From Clostridia bacterium (lineage in GTDB: Bacteria; Bacillota; Clostridia; Christensenellales; Aristaeellaceae), in assembly GCA_017545905.1 (NCBI GenBank), contig JAFWXL010000050.1:27871-91870 (forward strand): a stretch of DNA of 64,000 nt, read 5' to 3'. Positions 6,862 to 15,071 of the stretch are shown here, in pieces (position 1 is the stretch's first letter; every line of letters starts with the position of its first letter). The notes under the pieces were generated by a model, which did not search any database, was not told where the DNA came from, and worked only from the letters and a program-made list of their open reading frames with translations. Made by a program: the position numbers and the translations under genes.

Positions 6862-9066
6862 ATGAAAAAATGGATTGCCCTGCTGATTCTGGCAGTGCTC
6901 ATGCTGTGCTGCTGCGGCGCGTATGCCGAGGATGACAGCATCCGCCATCTGGTTACGGGCGACAGATCCTGGTTTGATGTTTCCGAAGAACTGGATCGTG
7001 CACAGGGACACAGCGAACTGATCGACCCGACGATCGGCACGGAGCTTTATCTCTTCGTCGATCCGGACACGGCCAGCTATGTCACCTTCTACGTCACCGA
7101 CGAGCAGGGCAGGCCCATCCCCGGCGCGCAGATCTACATCAGCTATGGCGGCGTGGAAGAGCTTTTCGGCGTCACCGATGAAAACGGCAGGCTGAGCACC
7201 TATCTCTTCCGCGACACGGAATACGGCTACCGTGTCACCAAGAGCGGCTATGAACCCGCCACCGGCACGTTCGTGGCAACAAATGAAACCAAGTTCATCC
7301 ACGTCGTGCTGCGCAGGCTCTACGACCTGACCATCTACGTCGTGGACAACGGCGTGCCCCAGCCGGGCGTCACCGTCATCATCGACGGCAGAACCTATAA
7401 AACCGACGACGAGGGCAAGGTCACCGTGCGCAAGCCCAACGGCGAATACAACGTCATCGTCATCGCGCCCGACGGACGGCGCATCCCGGTGCAGGCGATC
7501 GTCAGCGGCGATACAACCATCGTCGTGGATATCGGTCTGGACGATGCGCTCGTGGACGGCGGCAGATATTCCGACCGCTTCCTCGTCTACAACAAATTCT
7601 ATAACCCCGAGGATTACGAGCTGACCTATTATTCCTTCCGCGCGGAGGATCTCACGCAGCTCGAGGGCGAAACCGACGAGGCATTCGCCCTGCGCACGGC
7701 GCGCTATCTGGAAAAGCACCCCAATACCATCCTCATCGAGGCCCAGCCCGAGCGCAGGCAGAATAAGGACGGCACCGATACCGACAAATACAATGCCGAC
7801 GGCACGCCGCTCTACGCCCAGCGCAGCCTGATGCCCACGGGCTATCTGCTCAAGATCTGGGAGGAGATGGGCTATACCGATCTGGTATTCACCAACGAGG
7901 ACTTCGGCCTGCGCCTTGACATGCAGGCGCTTCATACCGGCGACATGGCCAAGCTCTATGCGCTCATCGGCGCACGCGAGAGCGGCACGTATGTGCGCGA
8001 TATCGCCACGCAGGAAAACCGCCGCTCCGCAGCCATCAACCGCCTGAACACGACCGCGATCAAATCCATCAATGTGCAGACGGTGCCCTTTGACGAGCTG
8101 CGCACGTTCGAATTCGAGTTTGATCACCTGCGCGAGGCCCCGGGCGTGCCCGGCCGCGCATCGCATGAGCTGATCAGCGATACGCTCTACACCAATACGC
8201 TCTTTGAATTCCGCATCACGCCGATCCTGCACAGCGCGCTGGAAAAGATGCTGCGCGACGGCTTCTCCGGCGATCCCGCGATCAATAAGGATTCCATCAT
8301 GCTCGCCAGCCCCGGCTATTTCACCGAGGAGCTGCGCAAGCTGCGCGCGGACGGCAAGCTGACCGAAACCGAATGCAGCGAGCTGTTCGCCTATCTGACC
8401 GACGGCATCCTCACCGCGCAGGAGATGCAGGAGCTGTGCGAAAAGGCGAAGGTCAATCTCTATGATCACGACGTCATCGACATGCTGCTTGACGCCTCGC
8501 TCGATGAAAAGGTCTACCGCCTCTCCTGCTGGATCATCTACGGCAACGCCAAGATCAACGTCACCGAGCTGATGGACGGCATGCTCTCCATCTGGAAGAT
8601 TGACGAGCAGTTCAAGCGGGAATACGACGCCCTGATGGCCCTGCCCGACGCGGACGAAAAGGCCGCAAAGGCGCAGGCTGAAGCGGCGCTCGTGGAAAAA
8701 TACGATCTGATGACCGTGGACAATCTGGGCATGCTCGAAACCCAGAGCGGCTACGCCGAGGGCATCAACACGAAGATGCTGGATGTGGCGCTGGTGTGCT
8801 CCATGCCGGATGAAGAGGACGAGTTCCGCGATCTGCTCAGCAGGCGCTGGTTCGACGCGATCACCGTCGATGTGCGCAAGGAGGAAGTGACCATCGCCGA
8901 CAACCATGAACAGTGGTATCGCGCGTACTTCACCTACGACATGACCCAGCTGCTTGAGCGCCGCGCGCTGGTCGCGCCCAACGAGACCTGCGGTCTTGCC
9001 GCGCTGGTCCTGACCGAGCGCAGCCCCGTTCATCCCGCAAACAATGCGAACATCCTCGCGCGCTAA
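6862..9066 (+). CDS. Secreted multidomain protein with two transthyretin-like Ig repeats
   Basis: 734 residues; GGAGGA precedes the ATG. The signal peptide contains a Cys triplet (LMLCCCGAYAEDD). Cleavage after AYA is likely; a non-canonical lipoprotein site cannot be excluded. After GTELYLFVDPD (compare GTELWMQVTAD in the protein at 4519) come two carboxypeptidase-regulatory/transthyretin-like modules, about residues 73-150 (VTDEQGRPIPGAQIYISYGG) and 154-225 (VVDNGVPQPGVTVIIDG). The remaining ~500 residues are charged and partly helical, with no recognised family or catalytic motif. There is no membrane helix near the C-terminus. It is the last gene of the surface locus and lies next to a family A repeat fragment and a terminator. 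A structural or scaffold role on the cell surface is inferred. Confidence 0.85.
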   Translation: MKKWIALLILAVLMLCCCGAYAEDDSIRHLVTGDRSWFDVSEELDRAQGHSELIDPTIGTELYLFVDPDTASYVTFYVTDEQGRPIPGAQIYISYGGVEELFGVTDENGRLSTYLFRDTEYGYRVTKSGYEPATGTFVATNETKFIHVVLRRLYDLTIYVVDNGVPQPGVTVIIDGRTYKTDDEGKVTVRKPNGEYNVIVIAPDGRRIPVQAIVSGDTTIVVDIGLDDALVDGGRYSDRFLVYNKFYNPEDYELTYYSFRAEDLTQLEGETDEAFALRTARYLEKHPNTILIEAQPERRQNKDGTDTDKYNADGTPLYAQRSLMPTGYLLKIWEEMGYTDLVFTNEDFGLRLDMQALHTGDMAKLYALIGARESGTYVRDIATQENRRSAAINRLNTTAIKSINVQTVPFDELRTFEFEFDHLREAPGVPGRASHELISDTLYTNTLFEFRITPILHSALEKMLRDGFSGDPAINKDSIMLASPGYFTEELRKLRADGKLTETECSELFAYLTDGILTAQEMQELCEKAKVNLYDHDVIDMLLDASLDEKVYRLSCWIIYGNAKINVTELMDGMLSIWKIDEQFKREYDALMALPDADEKAAKAQAEAALVEKYDLMTVDNLGMLETQSGYAEGINTKMLDVALVCSMPDEEDEFRDLLSRRWFDAITVDVRKEEVTIADNHEQWYRAYFTYDMTQLLERRALVAPNETCGLAALVLTERSPVHPANNANILAR

Positions 9067-9080
9067 CGAAAGCGGATATT

Positions 9081-9112
9081 GGGCCGCCGCCCAGACCCCT
9101 TCTTCGCTTCGC
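9081..9112 (-). repeat. Family A repeat, short second-module copy
   Basis: Read on the minus strand, GAAGCGAAGAAGGGGTCTG leads into a hairpin TGGGC-GGCG-GCCCA. The same lead-in and a same-position hairpin with a different stem (TTAGGGC-GGCA-GCCCTAA) occur at 18475-18542 on the plus strand, and a variant occurs at 20030-20183. Confidence 0.6.
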
Positions 9113-9138
9113 GCATAAGAAAAAACCTTTCAAGCAAA

Positions 9139-9176
9139 AATCCCCGAAGGAGATCTCTGAAACTCCTTCGGGGATT
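9139..9176. terminator. Bidirectional rho-independent terminator
   Basis: A perfect 14-bp stem (AATCCCCGAAGGAG, 9139-9152, with CTCCTTCGGGGATT, 9163-9176) has a ten-base loop. On the minus strand it is followed by a T-run (complement of AAAAA at 9136-9140), so it terminates the cupin/lsrK side. On the plus strand it serves the surface locus. Confidence 0.85.
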
Positions 9177-9192
9177 CTTTATGCGGTTCAAA

Positions 9193-9543
9193 TCAGTACG
9201 TGTAGTTTTCCACGTCCACCTTGTCCGGATTGGTGTACGGCGCAAGGGTGGAGATCATCTTCATGGGCTTGTCGTAGTTGTTGATGCAGTAGTGAATCTC
9301 GCCCGGCTCAATGTGGATGAGATCGCCAGCCTTGAGGTGATTGACCACACCATCGACGACGATGTCGATTTCACCCTCGAGGATGAAGAAGTTCTCTTCC
9401 ATCACATTGTGATAGTGCGCCTTGAAATCCTGACCCGGATTGAAGGCGACCAGAGCAAAATTGGAGCGCGGGCCCTTCATCAGGTACTTGGGGCCGCTGT
9501 CGCCGAAGCGATATTCACGTTCGTTCTCATTGACAATATACAT
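9193..9543 (-). CDS. Small cupin-domain protein, candidate AI-2 pathway enzyme
   Basis: 116 residues, a single cupin barrel. Metal-site residues are in the first cupin motif (HYHNVMEENFFILEGE; two His and Glu) and the second (HIEPGEIHYC). No signal peptide, so cytoplasmic. It follows lsrK on the same strand, separated by a 190-base family A repeat, and ends at a bidirectional terminator. Small single-domain cupins act as sugar-phosphate isomerases, dioxygenases or sensors; sequence alone does not choose. The lsr locus here has no gene resembling LsrG, the isomerase that acts on phospho-DPD before LsrF. A cupin in its place is therefore a reasonable hypothesis, not a demonstrated role. Confidence 0.85.
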   Translation of the reverse strand: MYIVNENEREYRFGDSGPKYLMKGPRSNFALVAFNPGQDFKAHYHNVMEENFFILEGEIDIVVDGVVNHLKAGDLIHIEPGEIHYCINNYDKPMKMISTLAPYTNPDKVDVENYTY

Positions 9544-9582
9544 AGCTTATTCCTCTTTCAGATTCTTGAATAAAGAAGTGAA

Positions 9583-9710
9583 AAGCAGTATCGGAGCGCT
9601 TTCCGCGCGAACGATACGGTTTCAGCATCGCAAAATCCGACTTTGCTGCCCGGCAGGGCATCAGAGCGCCCTCTGCGTGAATGATGCCGTTAGAAGCAGA
9701 CCCGAAGGGC
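9583..9710 (-). repeat. Family A structured repeat, copy 1
   Basis: About 128 bases, matching 18301-18430 in inverted orientation at roughly 75 % identity. On the minus strand it forms two hairpins of the same design. One runs GGCATCA...TGATGCC (9688-9657); the other runs GTATCG...CGATAC (9617-9588). Each has a TTC/TC internal loop, a short GC stem and a five-base purine loop. Relative to copy 2 several stem pairs change on both sides. The element fills the gap between lsrK and the cupin gene. Confidence 0.7.
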
Positions 9711-9733
9711 AAGCGGGTGCGGGCACCGCCCGC

Positions 9734-11296
9734 TTACACGCCCGGCGCTGCCCACATATAACGGGTAAGCCTGTCATCAGACAGAGAGAGTTCACGCTTG
9801 TAAACCTCGCGCCAGACCTTGTACATCTCCATGTAGGTCTTGTGGTTTTCGGCATTGGGCTCGTAGCGCTTGTCGATGCGCACGCAGCGGCGGGCAGCCT
9901 CGGAGATATCCGTGTAGATGCCCACGCCGTAGCCGGCCATGATCGCCGCGCCCAGCGCCGTCGCTTCCTTGACGACCGGCACGCTCACCGGCTTGCCCAG
10001 CACGTCGGCGAGAATCTGGCACCACAGATCGGACTTGGACGCGCCGCCGGCGAAGATGACCTCGTCGGGCATGTTGCCGGTGGATTCCTCGACCAGCTTC
10101 ATGTGGCCGTAGGTGACCATCGCGGTATTTTCCATGATCGCGCGGTAGAAGGTGTAGCGATTGTACTTATCGGGATCAAAATCAAAGTTCATGAACGACG
10201 GGCTGGCGTGGCGCCAGGAGACGTAGTTCATCACGTCGGAGAAGGTGCACATCATGCCGTAGCAGCCGGCGGGGATATCCTTCGCCTTTTCGTTCATCAG
10301 GTCGTACGGATCGCGGCCGCAGGTCTTGGAGAGCTCCTTCTCCGCGGTGCAAAAGGCGTCGCGGTACCAGCGCATGACCATGCCCGGCTTGAACGCCAGC
10401 GCCTCGTACTGCCACATGCCCGGAACGCTATGGCAGTTCACGCGGACGCGGCAATGCTCGTCGGTCTTCGCCTCGTTGGTGTTGTATTCATACTGCCAGA
10501 AGCTGCCGCCGAAGATGGCCGCCTGATTCGGATCGACCACGCCGACGCCCACGCAGCCCAGCTGGCAGTCGCCGCCGCCGGCGACAACCGGGGTGCCCTC
10601 AAGCAGGCCGGTATCCGCCGCGCCCTTGGCGCTGACGTTTGCGACGATGGTGCCGCACTCATAGGTCTTGGGGAAGATGCCGGTCTTAAGGCCCACGCTG
10701 GCAGCGATGGAATCGTCCCAGTCACGCTTTTCCAGGTTGTAAATGCCGGTGGTGCAGGCATTGGACGGCTCAGAGGAGAACACGCCGGTCATCTTGTAGA
10801 TGAGCCAGTCATTGAACATGGTGCACAGCGCGGTCTTCTCGTAAATCTCGGGCATCTTGTTCTTGACCCAGAAGATGCGCGGCAGCGCGCCCAGCGCATA
10901 GGTCTGGCCGGACTCGTGATAGATCTTCTTTTCCAGCTCGGGGTCCATCTGAATCAGCTGGCCGACCTCGTCGTTGGAGCGGCCGTCGACATTGGCGCAG
11001 GCCCAGATCTCGTTGCCGTCCTTGTCATACAGGACGATGCCCTCGCGCATACAGGTGGTGGAGACGGCGGCGATGTCCTTCGGATCCACGCCGGTCTGCT
11101 CGATGACGCCGCGGATACAATTCCTCGCCAGCTCCCAGTTGGTCGTCCAGTCAAAGTCCATGCTGCCCGGGAAGCGGGGATCCTCCAGATGCGTCCATTC
11201 CTGCTGGACGCAGCCGAGCTGCTCGCCGTCGAGGCTGAAAAGCACAGCACGTACGCTGCCGGTGCCCGCATCCACGGCCATGAGGGTTTTTGCCAT
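9734..11296 (-). CDS. lsrK: Autoinducer-2 kinase, FGGY family
   Basis: 520 residues. Phosphorylates the AI-2 precursor DPD in the cytoplasm, trapping it and generating the LsrR inducer. It aligns along its whole length with enterobacterial LsrK as I recall that sequence: LMAVDAGTGSVRAVLF at the N-terminus, MREGIVLYDKDGNEIWACAN, GGGDCQLGC, MRWYRDAFC, ILADVLGKPVSVPVVKEATA and the closing MWAAPGV. The FGGY ATP-binding fold is evident at both ends. An upstream in-frame ATG (11305) lies directly against the AAAGG, so the start nine bases further in is preferred. It follows lsrR in the same transcript. Immediately after its TAA stop is a GC hairpin (GCGGGCGGTGCCCGC) and family A copy 1. Confidence 0.93.
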   Translation of the reverse strand: MAKTLMAVDAGTGSVRAVLFSLDGEQLGCVQQEWTHLEDPRFPGSMDFDWTTNWELARNCIRGVIEQTGVDPKDIAAVSTTCMREGIVLYDKDGNEIWACANVDGRSNDEVGQLIQMDPELEKKIYHESGQTYALGALPRIFWVKNKMPEIYEKTALCTMFNDWLIYKMTGVFSSEPSNACTTGIYNLEKRDWDDSIAASVGLKTGIFPKTYECGTIVANVSAKGAADTGLLEGTPVVAGGGDCQLGCVGVGVVDPNQAAIFGGSFWQYEYNTNEAKTDEHCRVRVNCHSVPGMWQYEALAFKPGMVMRWYRDAFCTAEKELSKTCGRDPYDLMNEKAKDIPAGCYGMMCTFSDVMNYVSWRHASPSFMNFDFDPDKYNRYTFYRAIMENTAMVTYGHMKLVEESTGNMPDEVIFAGGASKSDLWCQILADVLGKPVSVPVVKEATALGAAIMAGYGVGIYTDISEAARRCVRIDKRYEPNAENHKTYMEMYKVWREVYKRELSLSDDRLTRYMWAAPGV

Positions 11297-11349
11297 AGGA
11301 ATCATCCTTTCTGAATATATATGATGGAAGTCGTATCAACACAGGACGA

Positions 11350-12267
11350 TCATTCGTCCTTAAGAAGCAGATTGGCGGTCTCCTCGTCGGTGATGAGGAT
11401 ATCCAGATAGCCGCCGCGCAGCACCGCGCGGATGGCTTCGATCTTCTCCCCGCCCGAGGCAAGGCCGATGACATTGTGCATAGCCTTGAGCTTGTCCAGC
11501 GGTGTGGAGATGAGCCGCTGCTCAATGGGCGTATCGATGAGGTTGCCGTCCCTGTCCAGAAAATGGCCGAGCACGTCGCCCACAGCGTGGTTCATCTTCA
11601 GATAGAACATATCCGTCGGGCTGAGCAGGCCGGAATGGAAGATCGTCGCATTCTCGCCCAGCGCGCCGATGCCCACCAGCGTAAAGGAGGACAGATCGGT
11701 CATGCGGATGATCTCGCTGACGGAGCTCTCCTCACGCATGGCGGCGGCCATTTCCGCGCTGGAGGCCAGCAGCGGCGCAGGCATGAGATAGAGCTTGGCA
11801 TTGAAGACATTGGAGCGCGTGTTAGGCAGATAATTGGATACGCCGCCGGTGAGCGAGATGCAGGTCACCGGGCTTTGCACCATGGTCGCCAGATGATTGA
11901 TGGTACGCGAGAGCGTATCGCCATAACCGACGCTGATACAGGCATTGTCGCCCAGGCGGTCGGCGATGTACATCGCGCCGGCGCGGGCGATGGACTCGTT
12001 GGGATGCGTCTCTTCCGCGGCGACCTCGGGAATCAGGAAGACGTCCTTGAGGCCGTACTTGTCCATGAGCTCCTGGCTCTGCTTCATCACGCCCACGCCG
12101 TCCGAACGGAGGCGGAACTGGATCACGCCGGTCTGTCGGGCGGCGTCGAGCAGCTTGATCACGCGCATGCGGCTGATGGAAAGCCTGTCGGCGATGGCCT
12201 GCTGGGTCATGTTTTCAAAGTAATAATACCATGCGGCCTTGACCATCAGCGACTCTTCGTAATTCAC
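11350..12267 (-). CDS. lsrR: AI-2 operon repressor, SorC/DeoR-type
   Basis: 305 residues. The N-terminal helix-turn-helix (MTQQAIADRLSISRMRVIKLL) is followed by a SorC sugar-phosphate-binding domain (SVGYGDTLSRTI, LTGGVSNYL, GIGALGENATI, GLASGGEKIEAI). This resembles LsrR, which represses lsr genes until phospho-AI-2 binds. The frame extends upstream to a TTG at 12369, but that TTG is the -35 box of a consensus promoter. The GTG at 12267, preceded by GGGAG, is therefore chosen; an ATG seven codons later is possible. It is divergent from lsrA with a 262-base regulatory gap and forms a transcript with lsrK. Confidence 0.9.
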   Translation of the reverse strand: MNYEESLMVKAAWYYYFENMTQQAIADRLSISRMRVIKLLDAARQTGVIQFRLRSDGVGVMKQSQELMDKYGLKDVFLIPEVAAEETHPNESIARAGAMYIADRLGDNACISVGYGDTLSRTINHLATMVQSPVTCISLTGGVSNYLPNTRSNVFNAKLYLMPAPLLASSAEMAAAMREESSVSEIIRMTDLSSFTLVGIGALGENATIFHSGLLSPTDMFYLKMNHAVGDVLGHFLDRDGNLIDTPIEQRLISTPLDKLKAMHNVIGLASGGEKIEAIRAVLRGGYLDILITDEETANLLLKDE

Positions 12268-12340
12268 CGGACAATCACTCTCCCAGCAGCACAAATATGC
12301 AAAACAATAATTCCGCAGAAAAACTTTTGTTCTCACAACG

Positions 12341-12369
12341 AGTATATCATCGTTGCTGTAGAATGTCAA
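12341..12369 (-). promoter_or_regulatory. lsrR promoter
   Basis: Minus strand: TTGACA (12369-12364), 17-base spacer, TATACT (12346-12341). Transcription should start near 12334, about 65 bases before the chosen GTG. The -35 occupies the most upstream possible start codon of lsrR, which excludes that start. Confidence 0.85.
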
Positions 12370-12438
12370 TTGTTTTACAAAGAGGAAGAGTTTATTTCGA
12401 TATATGGACCAGATTGAGCAAAAGAACCTGAATGCTAC

Positions 12439-12467
12439 TTGACAGATTGCACAGGATTGCTTACAAT
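12439..12467 (+). promoter_or_regulatory. lsrA promoter
   Basis: TTGACA (12439-12444), 17-base spacer, TACAAT (12462-12467), followed by a ~55-base leader containing a repeated TTGTAAC (12492-12498 and a near copy at 12500-12507). The two divergent promoters are ~70 bases apart, a typical arrangement for LsrR control; no operator could be assigned with certainty. Confidence 0.85.
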
Positions 12468-12529
12468 ATGGATAACGACAAAATGTGCGAATTGTAACCT
12501 TTGTAACGACGAAACGCAGGAGTAACGAA

Positions 12530-14056
12530 ATGGCATCAAATGTTCAGGGTAAAACATCTGTGCCGCGTCTTGAGGTCCGGGGGATCAAAAAGGCGTTCGG
12601 CCAGAATGTCGTTCTCAAGGGGATTGATCTGAGCGTGCGCGCCGGCGAAGTCATGGCGCTCATCGGCGGAAACGGCGCCGGTAAATCCACGCTGATGAAG
12701 ATCATCATGGGCATTTACACTTGTGACGGCGGCGAAATTTTGATCGACGGCAAGCAGGCCAGGCTGGGCAAGCCTGCCGCGTCCCTGGCTGCAGGCATCT
12801 ACCTGGTGCCGCAGGAGCCGCTGCTCTTCCCCAATATGACGGTTCTGGAAAATATCCTCATGGGCTTCAACGAGAATGAGGGCGAGCTCAAAAAGCGTCT
12901 GGAAAAGCACATGGCGGATCTGGGATTCAACCTCAATCTCCAGCGCAAGGCCAATACGCTCTCCATCGCTGAGCAGCAGCTGGTTGAGCTGCTGCGCGGC
13001 ATGATGCGCAGCGCCCAGATTCTGATTCTGGACGAGCCGACCTCCGCCCTCACCTTCGGCGAGGTGCAGGCGCTGTTCAAGGTCGTGGAGGATCTCAAGC
13101 GCAAGGGCATTGCCATCATCTATATCACACACCGCCTGACTGAGGTTTTCGAGATCGCGACCGACGTGGCCATCATGCGCGACGGTCTGATCACCCTCGA
13201 GGGGCCGGTCAGCAAATTCACCAAGGAAATGCTCATCGCGGGCCTGTTGCCCAAGGACGCAGAAACCCAGCAGCAGGGCGAAAAGACCTACGTGCCCGTG
13301 GATTACAAGAACCTCAAGCCCGTGCTCGAAGTGAAGAACTTCAGCGGCTACGGCTTCAAGGATATCTCCTTCAACCTGTATCCGGGCGAGATTCTGGGCA
13401 TCGCCGGCGTTGTCGGCGCGGGCCGCACGGAGCTCATCAGCACCATCTTCGGCCGCGACAAGACGCTGGGCGGCAAGGTCGTCCTTGCCGGCAAGGATAT
13501 CACGGGGCTTCCGACCAAGGATATCCTCAAAGAGGGCATCAACTTCGTGCCCGAAGACCGTCACTATCACGGCCTGTTCAAGATCCGCTCGATTTCCTCC
13601 AATACAACCTCTGCGCTGCTTGGCGGCAATGAGATCGGCACGGTGAACATGAACCGCCGCCGTCAGAATGAAATCTCCCAGAAGTACGTCAACGACTTCC
13701 GCACCAAGATCGTCTCCCTCGAGGACCTGATCGGCAGCCTCTCCGGCGGCAACCAGCAGAAGGTCGTCATCGCGCGCTCGCTGTCCACCAGCCCGAAGGT
13801 CGTCATCCTCGACGAGCCGACCCGCGGCATCGACGCCGCGGCGCGTGCCGACGTATACGCCATCATCCGCAAGCTCAAGGACGCCGGCGTCGCTGTGCTG
13901 ATGGTCTCCTCCGATATTGAGGAGGTTGTGGAGCTGGCCGACCGCGCGATCACGGTTTATCAGGGCCGCATCAACGGCGAATTTGCCCGCGAAGAAATCA
14001 CGCAGGACGTGCTCACCAGCGCCTCCTTCGGCATTGTGCAGGAAAGGACGGTGTGA
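12530..14056 (+). CDS. lsrA: AI-2 ABC importer, ATP-binding subunit
   Basis: 508 residues, two fused ABC domains. The first has Walker A GGNGAGKST, Walker B ILILDEPTSA and an LSIAEQQLVE signature. The second has the degenerate P-loop GVVGAGRTE usual for sugar importers of this class, with LSGGNQQKVVIARSL and VVILDEPTRGID. It drives AI-2 uptake together with LsrC, LsrD and LsrB at the inner face of the membrane. The ATG at 12530 has GCAGGAG upstream; the earlier in-frame GTG (12485) lies in the leader. First gene of the lsrACDBF transcript. Sequence alone could also fit a ribose-type importer; assignment to AI-2 rests on lsrB, lsrF, lsrK and lsrR beside it. Confidence 0.92.
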   Translation: MASNVQGKTSVPRLEVRGIKKAFGQNVVLKGIDLSVRAGEVMALIGGNGAGKSTLMKIIMGIYTCDGGEILIDGKQARLGKPAASLAAGIYLVPQEPLLFPNMTVLENILMGFNENEGELKKRLEKHMADLGFNLNLQRKANTLSIAEQQLVELLRGMMRSAQILILDEPTSALTFGEVQALFKVVEDLKRKGIAIIYITHRLTEVFEIATDVAIMRDGLITLEGPVSKFTKEMLIAGLLPKDAETQQQGEKTYVPVDYKNLKPVLEVKNFSGYGFKDISFNLYPGEILGIAGVVGAGRTELISTIFGRDKTLGGKVVLAGKDITGLPTKDILKEGINFVPEDRHYHGLFKIRSISSNTTSALLGGNEIGTVNMNRRRQNEISQKYVNDFRTKIVSLEDLIGSLSGGNQQKVVIARSLSTSPKVVILDEPTRGIDAAARADVYAIIRKLKDAGVAVLMVSSDIEEVVELADRAITVYQGRINGEFAREEITQDVLTSASFGIVQERTV

Positions 14057-14059
14057 TGC

Positions 14060-15071
14060 ATGAGCAAGATGAAAAATCTCTTCTCCGCCCGCTGGATGTC
14101 CAGTCTGGTCTTCCTGCTGATCCTCTTTGTGATCACGGGCATCGCAGATCCCTCGTTCCTCAATTATTCGAGCATCATCAGCTGCTTTAACACCGCAACG
14201 ATGTATACCCTGCTCGCCGTGGGCATCGCGTTCGTCATCATGACGGGCGAAATCGACGTCTCTATCGGCGCGACGCTGGGCATCACCGCCGCCATGACCG
14301 GCATGATCGCCCAGCAAAACGGCAGTGTGGCTTCCATGCTGGCAGCCTGCATCGTCACCGGCGCGGCTGTCGGCCTGGTCAACGGCGCGGGCGTTGCGTA
14401 CTTCGGCGTGCCGTCGCTGATCTTCACCCTCGGCACCAATTCCGTCATCCGCGGTCTGATCTACATCCTCACCGACGGACGCACGATTGAAAACTTCGGC
14501 GGCGTGATCGCCAGCTACGGCAATAAGACGATCTTCGCCGAGATCACCGTGTACTATGCCATCGCCGTTGCGCTGGTGGCCATCGCGCATATCGTGCTCA
14601 CCAAGACCCGCAAGGGCAAGTACTTCATCGCTGTGGGCGACAATGCAGGCGGCGCAAATCTGGTCGGCATCTCCGTGCTGAGCACGAAGATCCTTGCCTA
14701 TGTGCTGTGCGGCGTATTACGGTCTGGGCGGATTCGTCTTCGCCTCCAAGTATGGTCAGGTCATGACTGTCGCCGGCAACGGCTACGAGATGACCGCCAT
14801 CGCGGCCTGCGTCATCGGCGGCATCTCCCTGTCCGGCGGCCTGGGCAATATGATCGGCGCGGCCATCGGCGCGGTGATCATGTCCTCCATCAGCCGTCTG
14901 CTGGTCTTCATCGGCCTGCCGGCCACCTACAACAACACCATCACCGGCGTCATGCTGATCGTGATCGTCGTAGCCGACTCGCTGACCCAGCGCAGAGCCA
15001 TTGAAATGGCCAGAAGAAAGCGCCTGCTTTCCAGAACGGCGGAAAATCCGGAAGGAGGCGTGAAAGCATGA
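14060..15071 (+). pseudogene. lsrC: AI-2 ABC importer permease, frameshifted
   Basis: The frame starting at ATG 14060 encodes a typical BPD_transp_2 permease (NTATMYTLLAVGIAFVIMTG, EIDVSIGATLG). It loses sense near 14712 after KILAYVLCG. The family-like sequence resumes in the next frame as YYGLGGFVFASKYGQVMTVA and runs to the TGA at 15069-15071. Restoring two bases in the GGCG/TATTAC stretch near 14713 (for example CGCG collapsed to CG) would give one continuous 337-residue permease. The sequence after the shift is well conserved, so the lesion is recent or an assembly error. As written, the product ends at 15004 with a nonsense tail and would lack about four membrane helices. Confidence 0.85.

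Noticed and set aside
6103-9033. 976-codon open frame on the minus strand opposite the surface genes
   Set aside because: It lies antisense to three genes with signal peptides, ribosome sites and domain similarity. Its product is a low-complexity His/Asp/Gly-rich translation typical of the reverse frame of GC-rich genes.
12369-12485. Longer N-termini for lsrR (TTG 12369) and lsrA (GTG 12485)
   Set aside because: The TTG is the -35 box of the lsrR promoter and the GTG lies in the lsrA leader before its ribosome site; downstream starts have Shine-Dalgarno sequences and match the family length.
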